From Rathayibacter sp. Leaf185 (lineage in GTDB: Bacteria; Actinomycetota; Actinomycetes; Actinomycetales; Microbacteriaceae), in assembly GCF_001423885.1 (NCBI RefSeq), contig NZ_LMPP01000001.1:1-64000 (forward strand): a DNA stretch of 64,000 nucleotides. Reading direction: 5' to 3'. Positions 1 through 7,832 of this stretch are shown piece by piece. Position 1 is the first letter of the stretch; the number at the start of each line of letters is the position of its first letter. Under the pieces are notes generated by a model. That model saw nothing but the letters and a program-made list of their open reading frames with translations. It made no database searches and was not told the DNA's origin. Made by a program: the position numbers and the translations under genes.

Positions 1-83
1 TGTGATGTCTCAGGACTTCGGTGTGTGATGTCTCAGGACTTCGGTGACGGTTCTGTCTCGGGACTTCGGTGACGGTTTGTGTC

Positions 84-1319
84 TCAGGACTTCGGTGACG
101 GTTCTCGGGTGTTCATGAAGCCGCGGGGTTTGCCGTTGCCGACGTAGCGGGTGCCTTTGGGGGGTCGGGGGAAGGTGTGGAGGTGGGTGCCGTCGGCGTC
201 GAAGACGTCGATGGCGGCCAGATTCCAGGTGACGTGGACGGTCGTGTTCGCGTGGGTTTTGCCGATTCTGAGGTGGGTGCCGGCGGCTCCGATGGTGCCG
301 TTCGCGGAGGCGGTCCGGGTTGCGGTCCCGGAGGTGTTCGCGAGTGGTTCGAGCAGGTCGCCGGCGGGCGCGGGGCGTGGTGGTTCGACGGGGTCGATCG
401 CGTCCCAGGCTTGTTGCGGGGTGATGCGGCCGGGGAGGGCTTGGTGTCCGCGCCGAGTGTTGTAGTGGTCATCGAACGCGTCGACCTGGGTTTGCAGTTG
501 CTCGAGGGTGTCCGCCAACGGCTGTTTGTCGAGCCAGCGGAACAGGGTCTGGTGGAAGCGTTCGTTCTTTCCCTGCGTGGTCGGTTTCCCGGGTTTGCCG
601 GTGATGGCTTCCACTCCGAGCGCAGTGACGTAGTCGACGAGTTGGCCGCGGAACCCGCGTCGGGTGGGGTTCAACGCGGCGCCGTTGTCGGAGAGGAGCT
701 TCTGGGGAACTCCACGGACGGCGATCCCTTTGCGCACCACGGCCAGAGCGCCCTCCGCGGTCTCCCCGGACGCGACGTGAGAGGCGACGGCGACGCGGGA
801 GTGGTCATCGATGAGCTGGAAGATCACGCACGTCCTCCCGCCGGTGAGCGTGTATTGGGTGGCGTCGAGCTGCCAGAGACAGTTCGGCGCCGGATACACG
901 AATCGCCGATACGCCGATCGGGGCTTCTTCCTCGGCTCCGGCACCACCACGCCCGCCAGCCGGAACGCTCGCGCGAGAGTGGCTCGTGAGGGCGCTGCGA
1001 GCCCTAGCTGCAGCATCCGGTCGTGAACGCTGATCGGACCGTGATCCAACCCTGACTGCTCCAGCGACGCCCGCACCTGCAACGCCTGCACGAGCGCGGC
1101 TTCACCGGTCTTGGTGGGCGATGTCCTCGGGCGACGCGACCGCGGGGCGAGGACCTGAATCGGGCCCTCATCCCGCGCTCGCGCCCGGATCGCGTAGAAC
1201 GACTTCCGGCTGATGCCGTACTCCAAGCAGAACGCCGTCACAGCTCCCCGCGGAGCGTCCTCGGGCCACTGCGCAATCGCAAGACGGACGGACGAAGAGA
1301 TCGGGACGACACCAGCCAT
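84..1319 (-). CDS. IS481-family DDE transposase
   Basis: The 411-residue protein catalyses cut-and-paste or copy-type transposition of the surrounding element. It starts with a helix-turn-helix region (about residues 25-50, with YGISRKSFYAIR) and continues into an RNase H-like integrase core. The catalytic triad is readable as D152 (LWQLDATQY), D211 (LLSDNGA) and E253 (GKNERFHQTL). The length is normal for the family and the frame is intact, so the element could still be active. It shares no operon with the genes to its right. The identification is firm at family level; the exact subgroup is not determined. Confidence 0.9.
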   Translation of the reverse strand: MAGVVPISSSVRLAIAQWPEDAPRGAVTAFCLEYGISRKSFYAIRARARDEGPIQVLAPRSRRPRTSPTKTGEAALVQALQVRASLEQSGLDHGPISVHDRMLQLGLAAPSRATLARAFRLAGVVVPEPRKKPRSAYRRFVYPAPNCLWQLDATQYTLTGGRTCVIFQLIDDHSRVAVASHVASGETAEGALAVVRKGIAVRGVPQKLLSDNGAALNPTRRGFRGQLVDYVTALGVEAITGKPGKPTTQGKNERFHQTLFRWLDKQPLADTLEQLQTQVDAFDDHYNTRRGHQALPGRITPQQAWDAIDPVEPPRPAPAGDLLEPLANTSGTATRTASANGTIGAAGTHLRIGKTHANTTVHVTWNLAAIDVFDADGTHLHTFPRPPKGTRYVGNGKPRGFMNTREPSPKS

Positions 1320-1516
1320 CCCACGATCACGACCGAGAGAACCGTCACCACCAAATCCACCGAACCGTCACCGATGTCCTGAGACAGAACTGTCACCGAT
1401 GTCCCGAGACTTCACAAATCCCACGATCACGACCGAGAGAACCGTCACCACCAAATCCACCGAACCGTCACCGATGTCCTGAGACAGAACTGTCACCGAT
1501 GTCCCGAGACTTCACA
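1318..1516. repeat. Tandem duplication of the IS right end, 100-bp period
   Basis: The segment from 1318 to 1416, starting ATCCCACGATCACGACC and ending GAGACTTCACA, is repeated without visible change at 1418-1516, so the element has two consecutive right termini. Each copy holds two transposase-binding-type repeats. A parallel 23-bp doubling of the left tip exists at 1-23 and 24-46. This may be a scar of one-ended transposition, adjacent insertion followed by recombination, or replication slippage. Confidence 0.9.
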
Positions 1517-1583
1517 CCGGACGGCTTCGACGGTCCGGGGTTCCCTCACTGCCGACAGGAGCCGACCGAGGCCGCGGCGCACC

Positions 1584-1787
1584 TCAGTAGTGGGGCGGCA
1601 CGTCCTGGCGGAGGCGGGCGTCGTTCGGGCCGGTGTCCGGGCGGGCCGGCGGTGCCTCCGGATCGGGGATCGGGGCGTCGTGCGGCGACGGGTCGGTCCC
1701 GGGCTTGGCCGGCAGAGTCGCCCGCCGACCGCCGCGCGACCGCCGGAGCGGCCGATCGGAGCCGGCGGGCGAGAGTCCCTCCGCCAC
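1584..1787 (-). CDS. Small proline-rich protein downstream of the helicase-like gene
   Basis: This is a 67-residue frame starting at a GTG only 2 nt after the stop of the large upstream gene, a spacing that suggests translational coupling. The product is rich in proline, arginine and aspartate (PDPEAPPARPDTGPNDARLRQDVPPHY at its end, shown here in part as PNDARLRQDVPPHY) and has no membrane segment. I recognise no domain. In GC-rich DNA such short frames arise by chance, so it is a candidate only; conservation of the C-terminal stretch in related genomes would decide. Between its stop and the IS end (1517-1583) I see nothing else. Confidence 0.35.
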   Translation of the reverse strand: MAEGLSPAGSDRPLRRSRGGRRATLPAKPGTDPSPHDAPIPDPEAPPARPDTGPNDARLRQDVPPHY

Positions 1788-1789
1788 GG

Positions 1790-4700
1790 TCAGTCGCGCA
1801 CCAGCGGCGGGATCGGGTGCGTCTCGTTCGGGCCGGCCCCGGCCGGGACCGCGATCGGACCCGTGGCGCCGTCGTCCGTCGGTGCGCCGATCAGGCCGGC
1901 GACACGGGCGGCGACCGCCTCGGGGTCGGCGAACAGCTCGAAGTTGTGCACTCGCAGGTAGTGCCAGCCGAGGCGGCGCAGCAGCTCGGGACGCAGTCGC
2001 AGCGACACCCGCAGGCTCTGCGTGCTGACGTCGCGGTCGGTCTCGACGACGACCGCGCGGGTGCCGTGCGCCGCGACCAGCGCGAGCTTGCCCTTGTGCC
2101 CGATGTTGACGCGGAGACCGCGGCGCTCGAGGCGGGCGGCGAGGTCGACGAGCATCGGCTCGGAGTAGTCGTCGCGATCACTCGGCTGGACGCGGTCCTC
2201 CGCCTCCTGAAGCACCTGCGCGAGAGCGACCATGCCGTAGCGCATGCGCGACTCGTCGATGTCGCCCGGGCGGAAGCACGAGACGATGTCCATCGAACGC
2301 CGGGCACGCGTCATCCCGACGGCGAGCAGGCGCTCTCCCCCGGGCTCGGCGAGGGCGCCGAAGTTCGACAGCAGGCGCCCGTGGGGCGTGCGTCCGTACC
2401 CGATCGAGAAGATCACCCGGTCGCGGCTCTGCGCGACCGACTGCTCGAGCGTGACCACGGCGAACGGCTCCGGCCTGTCGCCGAGGATGAAGTCGTTGAG
2501 ATCCGCGCGCTTGGCGAATGCCGTGAGCACCGCCTGCTGCACGCGCACCGCGTGGCGCGGGCTCGCGGTGATGACCATGAGCGACTCCCGCGGCCGAATG
2601 ACCGCGTGCTCGAGGACCAGCTCGACGACCTTCGCGACCTCGGCATCGACCGACTCGACGGCTCCGGAGTCGTTCTCGGGCATCCCGTGACCGCTGGCGA
2701 TGTAGTGGAAGCGCAGGGAGTCGTGGCCGAGGAACGAGCCCGCCCACGGCAGCGAGTCGATGCGCCCGCCGTAGAAGCGGCGGTTCACCAGCTCGGCGAG
2801 GTCCTCGCCGCCCGCGCGGTAGCTGCGGGTCAGGGTGACGGTGTTGAGCAGCTCGCCGAGACGGGCCAGCGCGGACTGCGCGTGCAGCGCCTCCACATCG
2901 GTGCGCGACGCGGCGTTGCCGAACTCGACCGCCTCGTCGACCCGCAGGCCGAACGGAGTCGGGGTCTGCGTCACAGGGTCGCCGAAAGCGACGACCTGCT
3001 TCGCCCGGCGGATCGCTCCGACGTTCTCGGCGAGGGTCGTGGCTCCGGCATCGACGAGGAACACCGCGTCGAAGGTGGTCTCGGTGCCGATCCTGTGCAC
3101 CTCGTAGGTCGAGGCGAGCCAGGCCGGGGCGAGCACGCGCGAGAGGTGCGGCGCCGCCTTCTGCAGCTCCTGGGGCGTCGTCGCCGACTCGGTGCGGAGG
3201 AGCGCCTTCAGCGCGTCGCGCTCCTGCGGCCAGTCGACGAGACCGATCTTCCAGGTCTCTGACAGCTTCCAGGCCAGCAGCTCGGAGCTCGACGCGGCGT
3301 GCGCCTCGTCGACGAGCTTGAAGTCGGCCTCGAGGCGGTCGAGCACGCCGGTGTTGCCGCCGAGGAGCGCCCGCTCGTCGGTCAGCATGATCTCGAGCGC
3401 CGAGCGCCACCAGGCGAGGTCGAGCTCGATCGCGACCAGCTCGGCGGGCACGTGGCGGCGCGAGAGGTCGGTCAGCAGCGGGTCGAGACCCCACTCGCGC
3501 AGAGTCGAGAGCAGAGTCGTGCGCTCCTGGAGGTTCGCCAGCACCTCGCTGTCCTCCGCGAGACCCGAGACCATCGAGATCAGCTCGGCCAGGGGCAGGG
3601 AGGCGAGCTGGTTCGTGCCGCCGAGGCGCCCCAGAGGCTCGTCGAGACGGCCGAGCTGCTCGGAGACGTGCTGGAACGCGACCTGCACGTCGGCGACGCC
3701 GACCGGCACCTCCGGTACGGTTCCGGCGACCGCATAGCGCTGCCAGAGGGTGCGCTGCTGCTGCACTCGGCGCAGCGCCGCGTTGAGGTCGGTGACATGG
3801 GCGCCGGGCCGCATGTACTCGCGGGCGAGCTTCTTGAGGCGGCGTCGGTTCGTCGACGACATCTCGGCAGCGTCGCGGCGCGGGGACGTCGCGACGATCA
3901 GATCCTGGATCGAGCGGTCGAAGACGGCGGGCTGGAACTTGTCGAGAGTGTCGCGGACGTCCTGCAGGAGACGCAGGTAGATGCCCAGCTCGGCGACGGA
4001 CTCGAAGGGCCGCATGCGGGTCTGGCCGATGACGTCCTGAGCGCGGTCGAGCAGACGCGGCAGATCGCGCAGGTGCAGGCGCTTCGCGAGCTCGTGCGCG
4101 GCCTCGGCGTCGGTGGTGGACTCGAACTGCGCGCCGTACCAGGGCGAGTCGCCCGGGCCGTAGCGGAACTCGCCGAGGCGCGCCGACTCGATCAGCATGC
4201 GCGTGGCCTCGGGACGGCTGTGCGCGAGCGCGGTGACGGCGCGGCGGTCGAGGCGGGCGGTGGTCGACGGAGGCGTGCGCAGCTGCGAGAGGCGCGCCAG
4301 CTCCTCGAGGGCCTGCAGTGCCGACACTCCGAAGCTGCCGTCGCGGCGCGAGAGCGCGCCACGGTAGTCGAGCAGCACCTTGCGCAGGCGCAGCAGGGCG
4401 TCGTCGATCTCGCTGACGGAGGGCCGCGCGGCCTTCTCGTTGCGACCGATCGACTGGATGAGGTCGCGGCGCAGCGTGCGGGGGCTGACGGCGATGCCGC
4501 CGAGGCCCGCCGAGAGCAGGCGCTGGTGGATGCTGTCGAGGCTCGAGCGGCGGGCGCTCACGACGAGGACGCGCTTGTGCTGCGCGGCCAGGGCACCGAT
4601 CGCGTTGACGATCGTCTGCGTGCCGCCGGTGCCCGGGAGGGTCTTCACGACGAGCGAGTTGCCGGCCGCGATGTTCGCGATGACCTGCTCCTGCTCGGCG

Positions 4701-5614
4701 TCCGCGTCGAGGAGCAGGTTGTCGGTCGCCGGAGGGCGCTCGTCCTGCGGGATGATCGACGCCACCTTCTGCGACTGCTGCAGGGCGCGCTTGGCGGCCG
4801 GGTTGCCGGCGACCGCGTCGAGGACGGGGTGCTCGAGCATCCGGGCGTCGCGCAGCATGTCGCCCGCGACGTCGGCGAAGCTCGACACGACGAGGCGGGG
4901 ATGCACGGCGAACCAGGGCAGGTGCGAGGTCAGCCCGCGCAGCTGGTCGATGACCGGCTGGGGCTTGAAGACGCCGTTCTGCACGGCCAGCTCGACGAAC
5001 TGCTCGGGATCGATGGTGATCCCGAACTGCTGCTTGAGGGCGCGAGCCAGCTGCGGGTTGAAGAACGGCTGGCCCTTGAGCTTGAGCTCGAAGTCGCGGC
5101 CGTAGCGGCGGATCGCGAGCGGACGCAGCAGGACCGGGGCGGTGAACTCCGTCTCGCCGGCGCGCCACTGGGCCAGGCCGATCGCGAGGTGGACGCCCTC
5201 GATGCCGCGCACCGAGCGCAGCTCGATTCCCTTGTCGGTGATCGCCGCGGCGGCGTTCTTCGCGGTCCGCAGAGCCAGCTCGTCGCGGATCAGCGACGAC
5301 AGAAGGGTCGTCTTGCCGGAGATGAACGGGGGCAGCCCGCCCGGGTGCGTCGTCGAGAGCTCGATCCGCGTGCGCGGCGAGTCGACGAAGTGCAGAAGCG
5401 GGGAGGGGCCGCCCACCTTGGCGAGCTCCTCACGCCACGACTGCCAGACCGGGTCGGCGACATTGCCGCTCTGGTAGCCGGCCTCACCGCTGGTCACCTG
5501 ACCGGGGGCGGTGGCGTTCGGGGGGAGCTGGAGGGCGGACGCCTCCCGCGGGTCACCGGGTTCGGGTGAGGTCGCCACCGGTCCGGCTCCTGGGAAATCG
5601 TCGACACGTTGCAC
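1790..5614 (-). CDS. Giant SF1-helicase-like protein with C-terminal REase_MTES_1575-type nuclease fold
   Basis: The 1274-residue cytosolic protein has the order: N-terminal conserved region (residues about 90-250, with HPGGLPPFISGKTTLL and LRPLAIRRYGRDFELKLKG), a UPF1/SF1-type helicase core split over about 300-1130, and a C-terminal region (LGWHYLRVHNFELFADPE) resembling the Vsr-like REase_MTES_1575 domain. Late helicase motifs are clear (TRSYR; MTRARRSMDIV). The Walker A position reads LPGTGGTQT (about 326-334), with Gly instead of the catalytic Lys, and the Walker B position reads FLVDAGATT rather than DEA. Relatives in this family are usually annotated as AAA or DNA helicase proteins; ATP hydrolysis by this one is doubtful. 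Function unknown, DNA- or RNA-related by fold. Confidence 0.8.
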   Translation of the reverse strand: MQRVDDFPGAGPVATSPEPGDPREASALQLPPNATAPGQVTSGEAGYQSGNVADPVWQSWREELAKVGGPSPLLHFVDSPRTRIELSTTHPGGLPPFISGKTTLLSSLIRDELALRTAKNAAAAITDKGIELRSVRGIEGVHLAIGLAQWRAGETEFTAPVLLRPLAIRRYGRDFELKLKGQPFFNPQLARALKQQFGITIDPEQFVELAVQNGVFKPQPVIDQLRGLTSHLPWFAVHPRLVVSSFADVAGDMLRDARMLEHPVLDAVAGNPAAKRALQQSQKVASIIPQDERPPATDNLLLDADAEQEQVIANIAAGNSLVVKTLPGTGGTQTIVNAIGALAAQHKRVLVVSARRSSLDSIHQRLLSAGLGGIAVSPRTLRRDLIQSIGRNEKAARPSVSEIDDALLRLRKVLLDYRGALSRRDGSFGVSALQALEELARLSQLRTPPSTTARLDRRAVTALAHSRPEATRMLIESARLGEFRYGPGDSPWYGAQFESTTDAEAAHELAKRLHLRDLPRLLDRAQDVIGQTRMRPFESVAELGIYLRLLQDVRDTLDKFQPAVFDRSIQDLIVATSPRRDAAEMSSTNRRRLKKLAREYMRPGAHVTDLNAALRRVQQQRTLWQRYAVAGTVPEVPVGVADVQVAFQHVSEQLGRLDEPLGRLGGTNQLASLPLAELISMVSGLAEDSEVLANLQERTTLLSTLREWGLDPLLTDLSRRHVPAELVAIELDLAWWRSALEIMLTDERALLGGNTGVLDRLEADFKLVDEAHAASSSELLAWKLSETWKIGLVDWPQERDALKALLRTESATTPQELQKAAPHLSRVLAPAWLASTYEVHRIGTETTFDAVFLVDAGATTLAENVGAIRRAKQVVAFGDPVTQTPTPFGLRVDEAVEFGNAASRTDVEALHAQSALARLGELLNTVTLTRSYRAGGEDLAELVNRRFYGGRIDSLPWAGSFLGHDSLRFHYIASGHGMPENDSGAVESVDAEVAKVVELVLEHAVIRPRESLMVITASPRHAVRVQQAVLTAFAKRADLNDFILGDRPEPFAVVTLEQSVAQSRDRVIFSIGYGRTPHGRLLSNFGALAEPGGERLLAVGMTRARRSMDIVSCFRPGDIDESRMRYGMVALAQVLQEAEDRVQPSDRDDYSEPMLVDLAARLERRGLRVNIGHKGKLALVAAHGTRAVVVETDRDVSTQSLRVSLRLRPELLRRLGWHYLRVHNFELFADPEAVAARVAGLIGAPTDDGATGPIAVPAGAGPNETHPIPPLVRD

Positions 5615-5693
5615 ACGGACACCCTAAACCGGGTACATCCGAAAGGCCGTAGCGACGCGGAGGGGCGTCGATCCCGTCTCGGCGACCCGCGCC

Positions 5694-6086
5694 TCAGAGC
5701 GTCCAGGCGCCGAGCGGCGGGGCGTTCTCGACGCGGCGCTCCCCGCCGACGAGGCGGATGCGGCTGCCCGCCCGGTCGTGCCCGCCGGCGCAGGCGACCG
5801 CGGTCATCACCAGTTCGGCGTGGTCGCGCGTGAGGTAGCCGAGGGCGCTGCGCAGGTCGACGGGGCGTCCCGTCGCGAGCGAGAGGGCGATGCGGGCGAC
5901 CGCCTCCTCCGACAGATCGAGCACGCCCGCTTCTCGATCGAGGACGCCGAAGTCGACCATCGGCTGGCCGTCTGCGCGCGTCCCGAGAACCCAGGGGTGC
6001 TCGGGACGGAGGCAGCCCGCGCGGCTGAGGAGCTCCTCCGCGGTACCGACGGAGGGGCCCGCCAGGGGACGCGACCGGGCCGTCAC
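5694..6086 (-). CDS. Conserved hypothetical protein, 130 residues
   Basis: The start is a GTG inside the TGA of the upstream membrane-protein gene (GTGA overlap), which fixes the reading frame and suggests coupled translation. The soluble product has segments such as LLSRAGCLRPEHPWVLGTRADGQPMVDFGVLDREAGVLDLSEEAV (only parts quoted) and an RDHAELVMTAVACAGG stretch, with no signal peptide or membrane helix. I do not recognise a domain. The tight overlap with the small membrane protein upstream suggests a joint function. Between this gene and the helicase-like start at 5614 lie 79 bases with no obvious signal. Confidence 0.65.
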   Translation of the reverse strand: MTARSRPLAGPSVGTAEELLSRAGCLRPEHPWVLGTRADGQPMVDFGVLDREAGVLDLSEEAVARIALSLATGRPVDLRSALGYLTRDHAELVMTAVACAGGHDRAGSRIRLVGGERRVENAPPLGAWTL

Positions 6087-6412
6087 GACTGCGCTCCCGA
6101 GCGCTCGGCCGAGCGGGCCGCGACGCGCAGGCCCACCGCGATCGCGCTGGCGACGAGGCACACGGCTCCGGCGATCAGGGGCGCGAGCCAGCCGAGGACG
6201 CTCACCTCGTCGACGTCGGGGCCGAAGTACTGCCAGTGCGCGATGGCGAAGACGAACAGCGAGAAGAAGCAGAGCGCGACACCGGTGAGCGCCGACACGA
6301 GATCGGCGGGACGGACGAGGTGCTCCGACTCGAGCATCGGCGCCGTGTCGGGAGCGACGGGGAGCGCGGGCGGAGCGAGTTCGAGCGCGCCGGTGGGCGA
6401 GGAGAGGGGCAT
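6083..6412 (-). CDS. Small two-helix membrane protein
   Basis: The 109-residue product has a polar N-terminus of about 38 residues, then two hydrophobic helices (LVSALTGVALCFFSLFVFAIA and LAPLIAGAVCLVASAIAVGL, approximate limits) separated by a short polar loop, and an Arg/Glu-rich tail. It is an integral membrane protein of unknown role. The gene is the first of a two-gene unit, its TGA overlapping the next GTG. No family assignment is possible from the sequence alone. Confidence 0.65.
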   Translation of the reverse strand: MPLSSPTGALELAPPALPVAPDTAPMLESEHLVRPADLVSALTGVALCFFSLFVFAIAHWQYFGPDVDEVSVLGWLAPLIAGAVCLVASAIAVGLRVAARSAERSGAQS

Positions 6413-6526
6413 GCGGATGATGCAAGCAGACCGAGGGCCACAGGGGCGTCCTCCGCTGGCATGATGGCGCGCAACTCCGGTATGGCCCTGCGGGCGCGAC
6501 GCCCCTGCCGTCGCCGTCGGGATCGG

Positions 6527-6952
6527 CTACTCGCGGGGCCTGCGACCGAGCGGCGACTGGAAGCGCAGGAGGTAGCCGTCGGGATCGGTGACGAGGACCT
6601 GGCGGACCCCCGCCTCCTCCTCGCCCACGCCGTACCAGCGCGTCTCGGAAGGAGCGAACAGCTCGATCCCGGCACGCGTCAGGGCCGAGGCGACGGCGTC
6701 GGCGTCCGGCACGCGGATCTGGAGGTTGAGGCCGCGGCCGAGGGGTCGCTCGAGCGGGCCGGTGATCCAGTCGCGCGTGCGTCCGATCTGATCGAGCATC
6801 ACGTGCGAGCCGCCCGAGACGAGGTACGCGAAGCCCTCCTCGGGGCGCGCGTAGCGGACGGTGAAGCCGCAGGGCCCGCACCAGAAAGCGAGACTGCGCT
6901 CGAGATCGCCGACCAGCAGCTCGGGGACGAGGTCGGGGTCGGAGTCGGGCAC
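6527..6952 (-). CDS. VOC-family (glyoxalase/bleomycin-resistance-like) protein
   Basis: The 141-residue protein has the paired beta-alpha-beta-beta-beta layout of vicinal-oxygen-chelate proteins: a first module with VPELLVGDLERSLAFW and FAYLVSGGSHVMLDQ, and a second with LNLQIRVPDADAVASAL and VLVTDPDGYLLRFQ. The GTG at 6950-6952 was chosen because homologous sequence starts there; the open frame further upstream runs into repeat DNA. Proteins of this type can bind drugs such as bleomycin or act as small metalloenzymes; the substrate cannot be told. Its upstream region carries 19-bp iterated repeats (6998-7139). Confidence 0.8.
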   Translation of the reverse strand: MPDSDPDLVPELLVGDLERSLAFWCGPCGFTVRYARPEEGFAYLVSGGSHVMLDQIGRTRDWITGPLERPLGRGLNLQIRVPDADAVASALTRAGIELFAPSETRWYGVGEEEAGVRQVLVTDPDGYLLRFQSPLGRRPRE

Positions 6953-6997
6953 TGAGCCATGCTGGCAGGCTCGCGCCGGTGCGGTTCGAAGCTGCGC

Positions 6998-7139
6998 GCG
7001 TGGTCTGCAAAAGCTCGTGCGATCTGCAGGAGCTGGTGCGATCTGCAGGTGATCAGGGCCTTCACCCGGAATCGATGCGGCGGAGAGCGCTCTTCGAGCT
7101 GCGGCTCCTGCAGACCGCACCGGCACCTGCAGACCGCAC
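6998..7139. repeat. Iterated and inverted 19-bp-period repeats, GTGCGATCTGCAGG core
   Basis: Two exact copies of GTGCGATCTGCAGG start at 7017 and 7036 (19-bp period), preceded by a degenerate unit at 6998. On the other side of a 57-bp centre are two copies of CCTGCAGACCGCAC at 7107 and 7126, which are the inverted form with one change and the same 19-bp period. The whole forms a roughly symmetric inverted array in the gap between the VOC and HdeD-like genes. A diverged version occurs at 32113-32216. It could be an extragenic palindromic element or an operator array. Confidence 0.85.
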
Positions 7140-7153
7140 GCACGGCGCTCGCG

Positions 7154-7705
7154 TCAGTCCTTTTTGGTACGGCCGGGGAGGAGCAGGAGGCCCGAGACGC
7201 CGACGACGATCAGGAGGATCGCGACGACGGTCACGAAGGAGGCCAGCGCGAGCACCGGCATGATGATCGTCAGCACGCCCGCGATCACCGAGGCGATGCC
7301 CGCCGCGATCGGCAGCCACGCCGGTCCGGCGACGCTGCGGCCGCTCGTGATGCTCGAGACGCCGTCGAGGATCCAGCCCGCGCCGATCACCACGCCGAGC
7401 ACGCTGAGCGACTCGAACGGGTTCGAGAGGCACAGGATGCCGGCGACGAGGATGAGCGCGCCGAGCAGGCCGGCGACCCAGCGCACCCGCGCCTCCAGCC
7501 GCGACGCGGTGAACGCGAGCAGGAGGCGGAACACGCCCGCCGCGATCAGGTGGATGCCGAAGACGATGGCGACGGTGAGGAGCGTCGGACCCGGGATGAG
7601 GACGGCGATCACGCCCAGCACGATGGCGATGAGGGAGACGCCGATGATCCAGCCGCGCTCGACGGCGGTGCGGGACATCGTGGGCGCGGGGGTGGTCTCG
7701 GACAT
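7154..7705 (-). CDS. HdeD-family (DUF308) membrane protein
   Basis: The 183-residue protein is nearly all hydrophobic, with about six helices in three pairs, including GWIIGVSLIAIVLGVIAVLI, LLTVAIVFGIHLIAAG and WVAGLLGALILVAGILCL. This repeated two-helix plan matches the HdeD/DUF308 family, whose name comes from an acid-resistance membrane protein of E. coli; the molecular role is not known. The start at 7705 follows an AAGGAACT ribosome-binding site; a longer frame upstream lacks one. It ends GLLLLPGRTKKD with a cytoplasmic basic tail. It appears to be transcribed alone. Confidence 0.8.
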   Translation of the reverse strand: MSETTPAPTMSRTAVERGWIIGVSLIAIVLGVIAVLIPGPTLLTVAIVFGIHLIAAGVFRLLLAFTASRLEARVRWVAGLLGALILVAGILCLSNPFESLSVLGVVIGAGWILDGVSSITSGRSVAGPAWLPIAAGIASVIAGVLTIIMPVLALASFVTVVAILLIVVGVSGLLLLPGRTKKD

Positions 7706-7832
7706 GGAGTTCCTTCGCGTCGGAGGGGCGGGGTCGGGCACCTCGAACGTTAGGGCACCGGGGCGGCGCCCGGCACGGTCTTGCGCGCTCCGCGCTCGGA
7801 GCAGGACGGCGACGCCGCCCGGCAGACCGCCG

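Larger units (their letters stand above)
24..1516 (-). mobile_element. IS481-family insertion sequence
   Basis: One transposase gene lies between multi-repeat ends typical of IS481-type elements. The left end carries four copies of a 17-bp unit (GTCTCAGGACTTCGGTG and variants) at 7, 30, 55 and 81. The right end carries inverted counterparts (CACCGATGTCCTGAGAC type) at 1369 and 1394, repeated at 1469 and 1494. The left tip TGTGATGTCTC and the right tip GAGACTTCACA are imperfect inverted repeats. The limits are uncertain because a partial extra left tip lies at 1-23 and about 100 bp of the right end is duplicated in tandem, so the minimal element is 24-1416 and the longest 24-1516. No clear target-site duplication is visible. 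Confidence 0.8.

Noticed and set aside
2178-5168. A 996-codon open frame on the minus strand in a second frame of the helicase-like gene
   Set aside because: Its product is almost all Arg, Ala, Pro and Gly, with no motif, and it lies wholly inside a conserved gene. GC-rich codon use alone produces such frames.
3299-5569. A 756-codon open frame on the plus strand antisense to the helicase-like gene
   Set aside because: It is the complementary shadow of conserved coding sequence, rich in Glu, Arg, Leu and Val without domain motifs, and has no ribosome-binding site of its own.
6998-7139. The 19-bp iterons as a plasmid or chromosomal origin
   Set aside because: No replication initiator, AT-rich unwinding region or DnaA boxes are present, and the units face each other in inverted pairs, unlike origin iterons.
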